Source: JAFECT01 sp963838235
GTDB lineage: Bacteria; Pseudomonadota; Alphaproteobacteria; Caulobacterales; Caulobacteraceae
Assembly: GCA_963838235.1 (NCBI GenBank)
Contig: CAWIQJ010000002.1
Coordinates: 248,001 to 312,000, forward strand
Direction of reading: 5' to 3'
Length of the DNA stretch: 64,000 nt
In this document: one piece after another, positions 1 through 7,767 of the stretch
Layout: every line of letters begins with the position of its first letter
How positions within the stretch are numbered: the stretch's first letter is position 1
Position numbers and translations under genes: made by a program
The notes under the pieces: model-generated
What the model saw: the letters and a program-made list of their open reading frames with translations, nothing else
Told to the model about the DNA's origin: nothing
Databases searched by the model: none

Positions 1-105
1 GGATGCGCAGCTTTCCAGATGCGTCTCGAACGCCGGGACGCGCGCCGGGTCGAGTTCGCCGTCGGTGTAGACTTCGATCAGGCCCAGGGCTTCAGCGTGA
101 TCCAT
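1..105 (-). CDS. Anti-sigma factor, N-terminal fragment (runs off the window)
   Basis: Thirty-five codons are visible from an ATG at 105 to the window edge. The peptide contains the short motif HLESC near its end, the first part of the H-x3-C-x2-C zinc-binding signature of ZAS-type anti-sigma factors. The start overlaps the end of the ECF sigma gene by 14 bases, so the two are co-translated, the usual arrangement for a sigma factor and its membrane-bound inhibitor. The membrane and periplasmic parts lie outside the window. Identity rests on the partial motif plus position. Confidence 0.7.
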   Translation of the reverse strand, partial: MDHAEALGLIEVYTDGELDPARVPAFETHLESCAS

Positions 106-661
106 CAACCGCCTCCGCACTCATCCGCCGCACCCGTTCGCCCAGAAGCTTGCGCGCCCGCGACAGGCGCGACATCACCGTGCCGATCGGAACGCCCACG
201 GTTTCGGCGAGATCGCGATAGGCCATCTCCTCCACCTCGCGCAGCACCAGCACCTCGCGGAACTCGTCGGGCAGAGTGTCCATGGCGCGCCGCACCAGGG
301 CGCCGTCTTCGAGGCGGACAAGGCGCTGTTCCGCGCCGTCGGGTTCGGCCTCGGCCTGCAGCACCTGTTCCACCTCCGCCTCGGCGTCCTCGAACGAGGC
401 GTGTTTGCCGCGGCCCGCTTCGGTGCGGGCGCGGCTGAACCAGCAGTTGCGCACGATCCGCATGAGCCAGGGCTTGGCGTCCTCGCCGCGCAGGCTCGCA
501 AAGAAGCGCCAGGCCCGCATATAGGCCTCCTGCACCAGGTCCTCCGCGTCGGCCTCGTTGCGGGTAAGCCAGCGCGCAAGCCGCCAGGCCGCATCGAGAT
601 GCGGCAGCACCAGGGCTTCGAAGCGTTTGGCCTCGATCGTATCGAGCGGCCGCTCGGGCAA
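92..661 (-). CDS. ECF-type RNA polymerase sigma factor
   Basis: This 189-residue protein has the sigma-70 region 2 core (DAEDLVQEAYMRAWR, about residues 39-53) followed by the SLRGEDAKPWLMRIVRN stretch, and region 4 with LPDEFREVLVLREVEEMAY plus a helix-turn-helix ending in PIGTVMSRLSRARK (about 155-171). Regions 1 and 3 are absent, which defines an ECF factor. It overlaps the anti-sigma gene and is divergent from the phosphoesterase-cupredoxin-b561 genes. A GGGAATAAA and CGTCT motif pair upstream (687-713) suggests autoregulation. The ECF subgroup is not determined. Confidence 0.95.
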   Translation of the reverse strand: MPERPLDTIEAKRFEALVLPHLDAAWRLARWLTRNEADAEDLVQEAYMRAWRFFASLRGEDAKPWLMRIVRNCWFSRARTEAGRGKHASFEDAEAEVEQVLQAEAEPDGAEQRLVRLEDGALVRRAMDTLPDEFREVLVLREVEEMAYRDLAETVGVPIGTVMSRLSRARKLLGERVRRMSAEAVDGSR

Positions 662-685
662 CGCGGTTTCCTCTACTGGAGCGCC

Positions 686-713
686 AGACGCCGGGGGTGT
701 TCGATTTATTCCC
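686..713 (-). promoter_or_regulatory. Candidate ECF promoter of the sigma factor gene
   Basis: Read on the minus strand there is GGGAATAAA (713-705), 14 bases, then CGTCT (690-686). The -35 box with GGAAT and the CGT -10 box at this spacing are typical of ECF sigma promoters. It lies about 25 bases upstream of the sigma start codon. The opposite strand carries the same motif pair with the same spacing facing the other way, which supports function. Confidence 0.5.
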
Positions 714-745
714 GACGCCCGGGAGCATGCCTCAAAATCGTCGCC

Positions 746-773
746 GGGAATAATCAGGCCTGTCGTGCGGTCT
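746..773 (+). promoter_or_regulatory. Candidate ECF promoter of the phosphoesterase operon
   Basis: GGGAATAAT (746-754) is followed by 14 bases and GGTCT (769-773), one mismatch from the CGTCT box on the divergent side. It sits about 36 bases upstream of the phosphoesterase start. The mirrored motif and identical spacing suggest that the locally encoded ECF factor drives both divergent transcripts. Confidence 0.45.
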
Positions 774-808
774 CACCAGTCGAACCCTTCGCTCGGCAGG
801 ACGAACCC

Positions 809-1744
809 ATGACGGACACCCACAGTCGCAGACGCTTTCTCGAATGCATGGCCTGGGCGGGCACCGGCGCGCTCTGGACGGTCAGCGGCGGCATCGCCTC
901 CTCGGTCGCGCTCGACGGGGCCGCGGCCGCGACCATGAAACACGCGGGCGGCGTCGCGCCCTTCACCTTCGTCCAGGTCAGCGACAGCCACATCGGCTTC
1001 AAAAAGGACCCGAACCCGGACGCGCGCGTGACCTTTCGCGAGGCGGTCGCCAAGATCCGCGCCCTGCCGGTGAAACCCGCCTTCGTCCTCCACACCGGCG
1101 ACGTCTCGCAGCTCTCGCGCGACGACGAGTTCGACGACGCCGACCAGATCCTGCGCGAGACCGGCGTCGAGGCGTTCCACGTACCGGGCGAGCACGACAT
1201 GCTCGACGAGGGCGGCGGCAAGGCATTTCTCACGCGGTATGGAAAAGGCACGCAAGGCGACGGCTGGTACAGCTTTGACCATAGCGGTGTGCACTTCGTC
1301 GGCCTGATCACCGTGAAGGACCTGCAGGCCGGCGGCATGGGCCATCTCGGGCCTGATCAGATCGCCTGGCTGAAGGCCGATCTCGCCGGGCGTGCGTCGA
1401 GCCAGCCGATCGTGGTCTTCACCCATGTGCCCTTGTGGACGGTCTACCAGCCCTGGGGCTGGGGCGTGGACGACAGCGACCAGGCGCTGGCGCTGCTGCG
1501 CCGCTTCGGGTCGGTGACCGTGCTGAACGGCCATATCCACCAGGTGCTGCAGAAGGTGGAGGGCAACATCACCTTCCACACCGCGCGTTCCACCGCGTTT
1601 CCGCAACCCGCTCCCGGGACGGCGCCCGCGCCGGGTCCGATGAAGGTGCCTGCCGAGCAACTGCGCTCCACGCTCGGCATACGCACGGCGCGCGTGGCGC
1701 GTGGTCGCGGACCGCTCGCGCTCGTCGATACGACCCTCGCCTGA
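809..1744 (+). CDS. Tat-exported calcineurin-like metallophosphoesterase
   Basis: This 311-residue protein opens with a twin-arginine signal (SRRRFLE at residues 6-12 followed by a hydrophobic stretch), so it should be folded before export to the periplasm. The metallophosphoesterase motifs appear in order: SDSH, HTGDVS, PGEHD (in place of GNHD), FTHVP and NGHIH, which together bind a dinuclear metal centre. The substrate is unknown; relatives are often named cyclic-nucleotide phosphodiesterase or Icc-like, without proof for this one. The ATG at 809 is chosen because AGGA lies just upstream and it places the Tat motif at the N-terminus. It is first in a probable three-gene operon with a cupredoxin and a cytochrome b561. 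Confidence 0.9.
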   Translation: MTDTHSRRRFLECMAWAGTGALWTVSGGIASSVALDGAAAATMKHAGGVAPFTFVQVSDSHIGFKKDPNPDARVTFREAVAKIRALPVKPAFVLHTGDVSQLSRDDEFDDADQILRETGVEAFHVPGEHDMLDEGGGKAFLTRYGKGTQGDGWYSFDHSGVHFVGLITVKDLQAGGMGHLGPDQIAWLKADLAGRASSQPIVVFTHVPLWTVYQPWGWGVDDSDQALALLRRFGSVTVLNGHIHQVLQKVEGNITFHTARSTAFPQPAPGTAPAPGPMKVPAEQLRSTLGIRTARVARGRGPLALVDTTLA

Positions 1745-1770
1745 TCCTCCCTTCAACCCGAAAGACCTCC

Positions 1771-2118
1771 ATGCACGTTCAATTTCTCGGCCGCGTCCGC
1801 GTGGCCGCCGCGGTCCTGATGCTCGCCTTCGCGCCGCTCTCGGCCGCCGTCGCCGCGCCGGCGCCGGTGACGGTGAAGATCGACAACTTCACCTTCGACG
1901 CCCAGACCATCACAGTGCCGGTGGGCACGACGGTCACCTGGGTGAACAACGACGACACGCCGCACACGGTGGTCGCCGACGATCACAAGACCTTCCGCTC
2001 CAAGCCGCTCGACACCGACGACAGGTTCTCCTTCACCTTCACCACGCCGGGGACCTATGGCTATTTCTGCTCCATCCACCCGCACATGACCGGAACGGTG
2101 GTGGTGAAGCCGGGCTGA
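1771..2118 (+). CDS. Periplasmic type-1 copper protein (amicyanin/pseudoazurin-like cupredoxin)
   Basis: This 115-residue protein has a Sec signal peptide ending near AVAAPA (about residue 29), leaving a single cupredoxin domain. The four type-1 copper ligands are visible: His65 in TPHTVV, then Cys100, His103 and Met106 in CSIHPHM, the short C-x2-H-x2-M loop of amicyanin. It should be a small soluble periplasmic electron carrier. It lies 26 bases after the phosphoesterase gene and just before cytochrome b561, a plausible membrane partner. The actual electron donor and acceptor are not evident. Confidence 0.9.
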   Translation: MHVQFLGRVRVAAAVLMLAFAPLSAAVAAPAPVTVKIDNFTFDAQTITVPVGTTVTWVNNDDTPHTVVADDHKTFRSKPLDTDDRFSFTFTTPGTYGYFCSIHPHMTGTVVVKPG

Positions 2119-2170
2119 GGCGGCCCGTGGGCCCGCTTCCCCTCATCCAACTGAAAAAGATCGCGCTCCA

Positions 2171-2722
2171 GTGAAACGACCTCCATTCGATGTCGTGACC
2201 ATCCTTGCGCACTGGACCACGGTGCTGCTGGTGGCGACGCTTTTCCTGGTGGCCTGGATGATGACCCAGGCGCAGGACGCGGAGAGCGCCAGACGGATCC
2301 TGACCGTGCATCGCTCGGCCGGCGTTGCGCTCTGGACCCTGACCGTGGCCCGGCTGGGCTGGCGGCTGACCGCCGCACGGTTTCCGCCGTTTCCCGACTC
2401 CATGCCCCGGATTCAGCGCCTGGCGGCGCAGCTCAGCGAGTACGGCCTCTATGGCCTGCTCCTGGTCCAGCCCCTGACCGGCCTCGCCCAGAGCCTGTAC
2501 CGGGGGAGGGCCTTCGACCTTTGGCTGTGGCGCGTGCCCGTCCTGGTCGGTCGCGACCGGACGCTCGTTCATCTCTTCCATGGGCTGCACGAATGGGGCG
2601 CTTGGGCGCTGGCAGGCCTCATCGGCCTGCACGCGGCGGCGGCGCTGCTCCACGCCCTGGTGCTGCGCGATGGCGTGTTCGAAAGCATGTGGCCCTTCGG
2701 CAGGAACCGCAGAGCCGGCTAG
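2171..2722 (+). CDS. Cytochrome b561 family membrane protein
   Basis: This 183-residue integral membrane protein has four hydrophobic helices and conserved histidines near the start (LAHWTTVLL), in VHRSAG and in the last helices (HGLHEWGAW, GLHAAAALLHAL), matching the di-haem prokaryotic b561 family. A GTG start is used. It would move electrons between the quinone pool and a periplasmic partner, here plausibly the cupredoxin encoded directly upstream. It closes the putative ECF-controlled operon. Confidence 0.88.
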   Translation: MKRPPFDVVTILAHWTTVLLVATLFLVAWMMTQAQDAESARRILTVHRSAGVALWTLTVARLGWRLTAARFPPFPDSMPRIQRLAAQLSEYGLYGLLLVQPLTGLAQSLYRGRAFDLWLWRVPVLVGRDRTLVHLFHGLHEWGAWALAGLIGLHAAAALLHALVLRDGVFESMWPFGRNRRAG

Positions 2723-2871
2723 AGCGGCGGTTTCTTCAAGCAAGGCAAGGCGTTGCATCCCGCACCCCGGCCGGCCGCCGCGAGTTCCTGATTTTCCTCA
2801 GTTTCTATTCGATCCGGCGTTGCGTGACCGGCGGGCGGGGTTGTAGAGGTCCGGCCTCGACGGAGCACCCC

Positions 2872-3195
2872 GTGTCCAGTTTCGACGATCGTGAAAAAGG
2901 CTTCGAGGGCAAGTTCGCCCACGACCAGGAACTCGAGTTCAAGGCCATCGCCCGGCGCAACCGGATGATCGGCCTGTGGGCGGCCGAAAAGATGGGTCTC
3001 GAAGGCGAGCACCGCGAAGACTATGCGCGGGCGATCATCCGCTCGGACTTTGACCACTCCGAGTCCGAGGACGTGGTCCGCAAACTGGTGCAGGACCTGA
3101 CCGCCGCCAAGGCGGAAGTGCGCGAAAGCGAAATCCGCCAGAAGATGGACGAGTTTCTCGCCCAGTCTCGCGAACAGCTGAAGAGCGAAGGCTGA
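2872..3195 (+). CDS. F1Fo ATP synthase inhibitor zeta subunit (DUF1476)
   Basis: A 107-residue soluble, charged, mostly helical protein. The N-terminus (SSFDDREKGFEGKFAHD) and the following KAIARRNRMIGLWAAEKMG segment are the signature of DUF1476, the alphaproteobacterial zeta subunit that blocks ATP hydrolysis by F1 through its N-terminal region. The GTG at 2872 gives the family's usual N-terminus and length. It stands alone, far from any atp operon in this window, as is common for this gene. Confidence 0.92.
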   Translation: MSSFDDREKGFEGKFAHDQELEFKAIARRNRMIGLWAAEKMGLEGEHREDYARAIIRSDFDHSESEDVVRKLVQDLTAAKAEVRESEIRQKMDEFLAQSREQLKSEG

Positions 3196-3228
3196 ACGCG
3201 GCCGACCCGAAGGCCGGCCGCGAAGGGC

Positions 3229-3624
3229 CTAGTTGATCGAGACCACCAGGTAGATGTGGTCGATGAGCCGAATTCGGATGATGTCCATGAAGCAGTCGTT
3301 CGTGGTCGACTTCGCTTCCGAGTGCTTGCTCGAATCCTGAACGCGAATTTCCAGGCCTTCGAGATCGCGTGCACTGACACCGTTGCGGATCAGGGCCGCG
3401 CGGACTTGTGTAATGTCGCGCGCCCGGACAGCGGCAATCAGGCCGGTGCGCTCCTTGTCGGCGGCGTTGATGCGCCGCTCGGTCAAGGGAAGCGATCGGT
3501 TGAGCGACTGGTAGGTGGGTTCGTCGAGCTTGCCGTTGACCACCAGGGCGCTCGTGGGCGTGGCGGCGACGCTAAATCCGGCAAGTATAAGCGACAGGGC
3601 TAACACACTGACAGACTTGCGCAT
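3229..3624 (-). CDS. Hypothetical secreted protein
   Basis: The 131-residue product starts with a clear Sec signal peptide (MRKSVSVLALSLILAGFSVA), so it should be periplasmic. The mature part is polar, with a central segment rich in Arg and Asp (DITQVRAALIRNGVSARDLEGLEI) and one cysteine. I do not recognise a family. It is convergent with the zeta subunit gene, 33 bases between the stops, and is transcribed alone. Confidence 0.65.
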   Translation of the reverse strand: MRKSVSVLALSLILAGFSVAATPTSALVVNGKLDEPTYQSLNRSLPLTERRINAADKERTGLIAAVRARDITQVRAALIRNGVSARDLEGLEIRVQDSSKHSEAKSTTNDCFMDIIRIRLIDHIYLVVSIN

Positions 3625-3716
3625 GGCAATGTCTCCCTCAGATCATGGTCCCCCGACCAACTCCAAGGAGGCCCCCGCCGGCGCTTTCTGTCAAGAACCT
3701 TACGGGCCGGCGAGGG

Positions 3717-5021
3717 TCAGGCCCCAAATACCCGCGTGAAAATCGTGTCCACGTGCTTGGTGTGGTGGCCGATGTCGAACAGCGCTTCCAGTTCGGCGTC
3801 GGTCAGCTTGTCACCCACTTCGGGGTCGGCCTTCAGCAGGTCGCGGAAATTGCCTTCGCCGCGCCAGACCGACATCGCGTTGCGTTGCACCGCCGCATAG
3901 GCCGTTTCGCGCGCGACGCCCTTCTGGGTGAGCGCGAGCATGACGCGCTGGCTGTTCACCAGACCGCCGAGGCGATCCATGTTCTTCGCCATGTTTTCGG
4001 GATAGACCACCAGCCGTTCCATCACCATCGCAAGGCGGCGCAGGGCGAAGTCGAGGTGCACCGTCGCGTCGGGCCCGATGCCGCGTTCCACCGACGAGTG
4101 CGAGATGTCGCGTTCGTGCCAGAGCGCCACGTCTTCCAGCGCGGGGATCACGGCGGAGCGCACCAGCCGCGCGAGACCGGTCAGGTTCTCGGTCAGGATC
4201 GGGTTGCGCTTGTGCGGCATGGAGGACGAGCCCTTCTGGCCCGGATCGAACGGCTCTTCCGCCTCCAGCACCTCAGTGCGCTGCAGGTGGCGGATTTCCA
4301 CCGCCAGGCGCTCGACCGACGAGGCGACAACGGCCAGGGCTGCGAAATAGGCGGCGTGACGATCGCGCGGGATCACCTGGGTCGAGACCGGCTCGACCCT
4401 CAGGCCCATCTTTTCGGCGACGTATGCCTCCACGCGGGGATCGACGTGGGCGAAGGTGCCGACGGAGCCGGAGATGGCGCAGGTGGCGATCTCCTCACGC
4501 GCGGTCACAAGGCGCGCGCGGGCGCGCACGAACTCGGCATAGTACCCGGCGAGTTTCAGGCCGAAGGTCGTCGGCTCCGCGTGGATGCCGTGGCTGCGGC
4601 CGACGGTCGGCGTCATCTTATATTCGAACGCGCGCCGCTTCAGCGCGCCCAGCACCTTGTCCACGCCCTCGATCAGGAGGGCGGCCGAGCGCTTCAACTG
4701 CACCGCCAGACAGGTGTCGAGCACGTCGGACGAGGTCATGCCCTGGTGCAGGAACCGCGCCTCCGGCCCGACGATCTCCGACACGTGGGTCAGGAAGGCG
4801 ATGACGTCGTGCTTCACCTCGCGCTCGATGGCGTCGATGCGGTCGGCGTCGAATTTGGCGTCCTTGCCCTTGGCCCAGATCGCTTCCGCGGCCTCTTTGG
4901 GGATGGTCCCCAGCTCGGCCATCTTGGTGGCGGCGTGGGCCTCGATCTCGAACCAGATCGCGTACTTGGTCTGCGGCGACCAGACGGCCGCAGCTTCGGG
5001 GCGGGAATAGCGGGGGATCAT
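3717..5021 (-). CDS. purB: Adenylosuccinate lyase
   Basis: The 434-residue protein contains the fumarase/aspartase superfamily signature SSSMPHKRNP (about residues 263-272), whose flexible loop holds the catalytic serine, plus TSSDVLDT and GRSHGIHAEPTT with the active-site histidine. Length matches bacterial PurB. It cleaves SAICAR in de novo purine synthesis and adenylosuccinate in AMP synthesis, both releasing fumarate. The ATG at 5021 gives the family N-terminus MIPRYSRPEA. It is monocistronic here. Confidence 0.97.
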   Translation of the reverse strand: MIPRYSRPEAAAVWSPQTKYAIWFEIEAHAATKMAELGTIPKEAAEAIWAKGKDAKFDADRIDAIEREVKHDVIAFLTHVSEIVGPEARFLHQGMTSSDVLDTCLAVQLKRSAALLIEGVDKVLGALKRRAFEYKMTPTVGRSHGIHAEPTTFGLKLAGYYAEFVRARARLVTAREEIATCAISGSVGTFAHVDPRVEAYVAEKMGLRVEPVSTQVIPRDRHAAYFAALAVVASSVERLAVEIRHLQRTEVLEAEEPFDPGQKGSSSMPHKRNPILTENLTGLARLVRSAVIPALEDVALWHERDISHSSVERGIGPDATVHLDFALRRLAMVMERLVVYPENMAKNMDRLGGLVNSQRVMLALTQKGVARETAYAAVQRNAMSVWRGEGNFRDLLKADPEVGDKLTDAELEALFDIGHHTKHVDTIFTRVFGA

Positions 5022-5108
5022 GGCGCGCCTTTCGGACGGGCGGGGCCGGGAGTCAAGCCGCCTGGGGCCTCAATTGCCCAACCGAGCGGAAGCGGCGACA
5101 GTCGGCGC

Positions 5109-5459
5109 ATGAAGGCATTCCTCACCCTCGGCCTGGCAGTGGCCCTGCTGACATTGGCCCGCACCCCGCCCTATCCCGACGCGCCCGACGACGCCCAGGC
5201 GCATTTTCCGGCGCTGCAGACGACGATCCGCGCGCCCGAAGCCGATCAGGGCGCCATGCGCCGGTGCTCGGTGCTGGACGGCAAGCGCCTCTGCGACGAG
5301 GACCTCGGCGACGCCTGGTGCCGCAAACAGGGTTTCGCCGGCAGCTTCGTTGCCTGGACCACGGCGCCCGCGATCGAGAAGGCCGAATGCGTTGACAAGC
5401 GCGATTGCACGCCGGTGACGACCATCACCTGCAAAGGCGTGCCGATCATGGGCGACTAG
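5109..5459 (+). CDS. Small secreted cysteine-rich protein, unknown function
   Basis: A 116-residue product with a hydrophobic N-terminal signal (MKAFLTLGLAVALLTLA) and six cysteines spread over the mature chain (RRCS, RLCDE, AWCRK, AECVD, RDCTP, ITCKG), suggesting a disulfide-stabilised periplasmic protein. It diverges from purB (88 bases between starts) and converges with the MFS gene. I do not recognise the family. Confidence 0.6.
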   Translation: MKAFLTLGLAVALLTLARTPPYPDAPDDAQAHFPALQTTIRAPEADQGAMRRCSVLDGKRLCDEDLGDAWCRKQGFAGSFVAWTTAPAIEKAECVDKRDCTPVTTITCKGVPIMGD

Positions 5460-5468
5460 GCGTCCTCA

Positions 5469-6869
5469 TCAGCCTCCTTCGGCGGCGGCCGCAAGGTCTC
5501 GCTTCACCGTTCGCGCCGCCAGCAGGTAGTGCAGACCCGCCCAGGCAAAGACCACGCCCGCCACCAGGATGATCGCCCACTTCACCCCGTCGAACGAGGC
5601 GGCGTGACAGGCCGCGGCGAGCGCCGCGTCGGCGCCCTTGGCAGCATGACCCCCGGGACAGAGCAGCTTGAACGATCCATCGTGGGTGAAATGGCGTTGT
5701 GCAATGACATCGCTGAGCCAGCCCACCAGCGGCGGTCCGACGCCGAGGCCGATCAGGTTGATCGGCAGGAACAGGAGCGCCGTCGCCGTCGCGCGCATGC
5801 GCGGCTCGACGAAGTTGTGGGTCAGCGCAAAGGTCGGGCCGAGATAGAGATACTGCAGGATCAGCGGCGCGATGATGAACGAAGCGAGGGTGGCGAGATC
5901 GCCCTGCTGAAACGCCCAGACATAGAGCGGCGAACAGGCCAGAAACCCGAGCCCCGGGATCACGGCATAGCCAGTGCGGCTCATCTTGCCGATCAGGTCG
6001 GTGAGGGCGCCTCCCAGGAAAACGCCCACCGCGGCCGCCAATCCGCCGACGATGCCGTAGGCCGCGCCGGCCTGGGCGATGTCGAGATGGAACGGTCCGC
6101 GCAACAGAAACGGCACGGCGAAGAAGGCGATGCCGTAGCCGGCCATCGAGCCGAGCGTGGCGCCGGCCGCCAGGTTCGGAAACGATTTCGCCGCGAACAG
6201 TTTTTTCAGCACCGCGCCGAACGACGGCGTGGGTCCGTCGCTGGCCACCGTGTCATAGGCGCCGCGGGGCGGCTCCTTCAGGGTCAGCTTGATGATGATC
6301 GCCAGGATCAGGCCCGGCAGGCCGACGATGAAGAAGGCGTCGCGCCAGCCCCACAGCTGGGCGATCTTGCCGCCGAGCAGGGCGCCGAACAGCGATCCCA
6401 GCGGAATGCCCAGCGAATAGATTCCGAGCGCCGTCGAGCGCGAGCGCGGCGAGAAATAGTCGCTGATCAGCGACTGCGCCGGCGGCGAACAGCCCGCCTC
6501 GCCGATGCCGACGCCAACGCGGGTGAGGAACAGTTGCAGGAAGGTGGTCGCCAGACCGCATCCGGCGGTGAAGCCCGACCACAGCGCGATTGAGATGGCG
6601 ATGATGGTGGTGCGACTGCGGCGCTCGGCGATGCGCGCGATCGGCACGCCGAGCAGCGAATAGAGGATCGCGAACGCGACACCCGACAGCGCGCCGAGTT
6701 GGAGGTCGGTCAGCTTCAGGTCGACCTTGATGGCCTGGCCGAGCGTGCCGATGATCTGCCGGTCGATGAAGTTCGAGGTATAGACCGCAACCAGGATCAC
6801 CAGCGCGTAAGTCTTGTACCCAGCGCCCAGCCCCGATCCGGGAGGTCCCGCCGTTTCCGGTTCGCTCAT
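5469..6869 (-). CDS. Major facilitator superfamily transporter
   Basis: The 466-residue protein has about twelve hydrophobic segments and MFS motifs, including FIDRQIIGTLGQAIKVDLKLTD at the start of helix 1-2 and the RIAERRSRTT loop that corresponds to motif A. The N-terminal pattern resembles the spinster-like subgroup. The substrate cannot be told. A 22-bp perfect palindrome lies 19 bases upstream of its start (6888-6909), a possible operator. Confidence 0.9.
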   Translation of the reverse strand: MSEPETAGPPGSGLGAGYKTYALVILVAVYTSNFIDRQIIGTLGQAIKVDLKLTDLQLGALSGVAFAILYSLLGVPIARIAERRSRTTIIAISIALWSGFTAGCGLATTFLQLFLTRVGVGIGEAGCSPPAQSLISDYFSPRSRSTALGIYSLGIPLGSLFGALLGGKIAQLWGWRDAFFIVGLPGLILAIIIKLTLKEPPRGAYDTVASDGPTPSFGAVLKKLFAAKSFPNLAAGATLGSMAGYGIAFFAVPFLLRGPFHLDIAQAGAAYGIVGGLAAAVGVFLGGALTDLIGKMSRTGYAVIPGLGFLACSPLYVWAFQQGDLATLASFIIAPLILQYLYLGPTFALTHNFVEPRMRATATALLFLPINLIGLGVGPPLVGWLSDVIAQRHFTHDGSFKLLCPGGHAAKGADAALAAACHAASFDGVKWAIILVAGVVFAWAGLHYLLAARTVKRDLAAAAEGG

Positions 6870-6887
6870 CGCGTCCTCCCAGCCGAC

Positions 6888-6909
6888 GGCCTCAGGCTAG
6901 CCTGAGGCC
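6888..6909. promoter_or_regulatory. Perfect 22-bp palindrome upstream of the MFS gene
   Basis: GGCCTCAGG, CTAG, CCTGAGGCC form an uninterrupted self-complementary sequence. It lies between the HD-domain gene (stop at 6954) and the MFS start (6869), both on the minus strand. There is no T-run after it on the minus strand, so a repressor site for the transporter is more likely than a terminator, though an RNA hairpin cannot be excluded. Confidence 0.5.
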
Positions 6910-6953
6910 GAGCGTTCGCGCCACCGAAAACAACCCGGCGGCGCGCGGGCCGG

Positions 6954-7547
6954 CTAGGGACGGTTGAAAACATGGGTCCCGATGCGATCTTCCAACGTCC
7001 GAACTCCGGCCCGCAGGTCTGCGACCGGCGCTGCGCCGGCATGGCCCTCCAGCGCGTCGGCCACCGATCGGTAGTACCAGACCAGACGGTCGGGCCGCTT
7101 GAACCGCGTCAGCGTTCCTGGGCCTTCCCGGTCGATGTCGCGCAGCATGGAGTTCAGGTTGTGAAGTTTGTCGGCGGCGGTGACCAGGGCCACCTCGCGG
7201 CCGGCGGTTCGCAGCGTTTCGATGTGATGCTGTTTGCGCTCTTCCCAGGACGGCTTGTTCGCGGGATCGGCGCTCGTGCTGTCGGTGCACGCAAGCACGA
7301 TGTCGGCGACCCGGTCGCCGAAGCGCGCGCGGATCAGCTCCGCGGTCTCGAGTCCGCCCTGGTCCTCGACCGCATCGTGCAGAAGCGCGGCGATCGCGGT
7401 GTCCTCGTCTCCGCCCCACTCGAGCACGGTCGCGGCGACCGCAAGCAGATGGGCCACATAGGGCGTGGCGTTGCCCTTGCGGGTCTGGCGCCGGTGCAGG
7501 CCGTCCGCCAGGACGAGGGCCTCGGGAAATCTGTCGGTCAGCGTCAA
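6954..7547 (-). CDS. HD-domain phosphohydrolase, single-domain (p)ppGpp hydrolase-like
   Basis: A 197-residue protein with the SpoT-type HD pattern: YVAHLLAVA (first His), then IAALLHDAVED (HD pair), and ELIRARFGDRVADIVLACTDS further on. No synthetase, TGS or ACT domains follow. It therefore resembles small alarmone hydrolases (Mesh1/SAH type) that degrade (p)ppGpp without making it. The substrate is inferred from the motif only; other nucleotides are possible. It stands upstream of the MFS gene on the same strand. Confidence 0.8.
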   Translation of the reverse strand: MTLTDRFPEALVLADGLHRRQTRKGNATPYVAHLLAVAATVLEWGGDEDTAIAALLHDAVEDQGGLETAELIRARFGDRVADIVLACTDSTSADPANKPSWEERKQHHIETLRTAGREVALVTAADKLHNLNSMLRDIDREGPGTLTRFKRPDRLVWYYRSVADALEGHAGAAPVADLRAGVRTLEDRIGTHVFNRP

Positions 7548-7767
7548 GTGTGCGCTCCTTTTGTTGTCGGGAGCCGCCGCTAGGGGCCGCGGCCCTCAGG
7601 CAGCGGCGTGTTGTCCAGGATGAAGCGGGCGCAAAGCCCTAGCCTCACCTATAAGATGCGTCGGCTGAAGACGATGCGCAAGGGGCGAAGGAGACGGATT
7701 GACCGATGTCTTGGCCCGCCGCTACAGGACGCAGCGCCCCAACCCGCAAGCCCCACACAGGTGGAAG

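Noticed and set aside
3645..5459. A 604-codon plus-strand frame across purB
   Set aside because: Antisense to purB for most of its length; only the last part (from 5109) has a signal peptide and own start.
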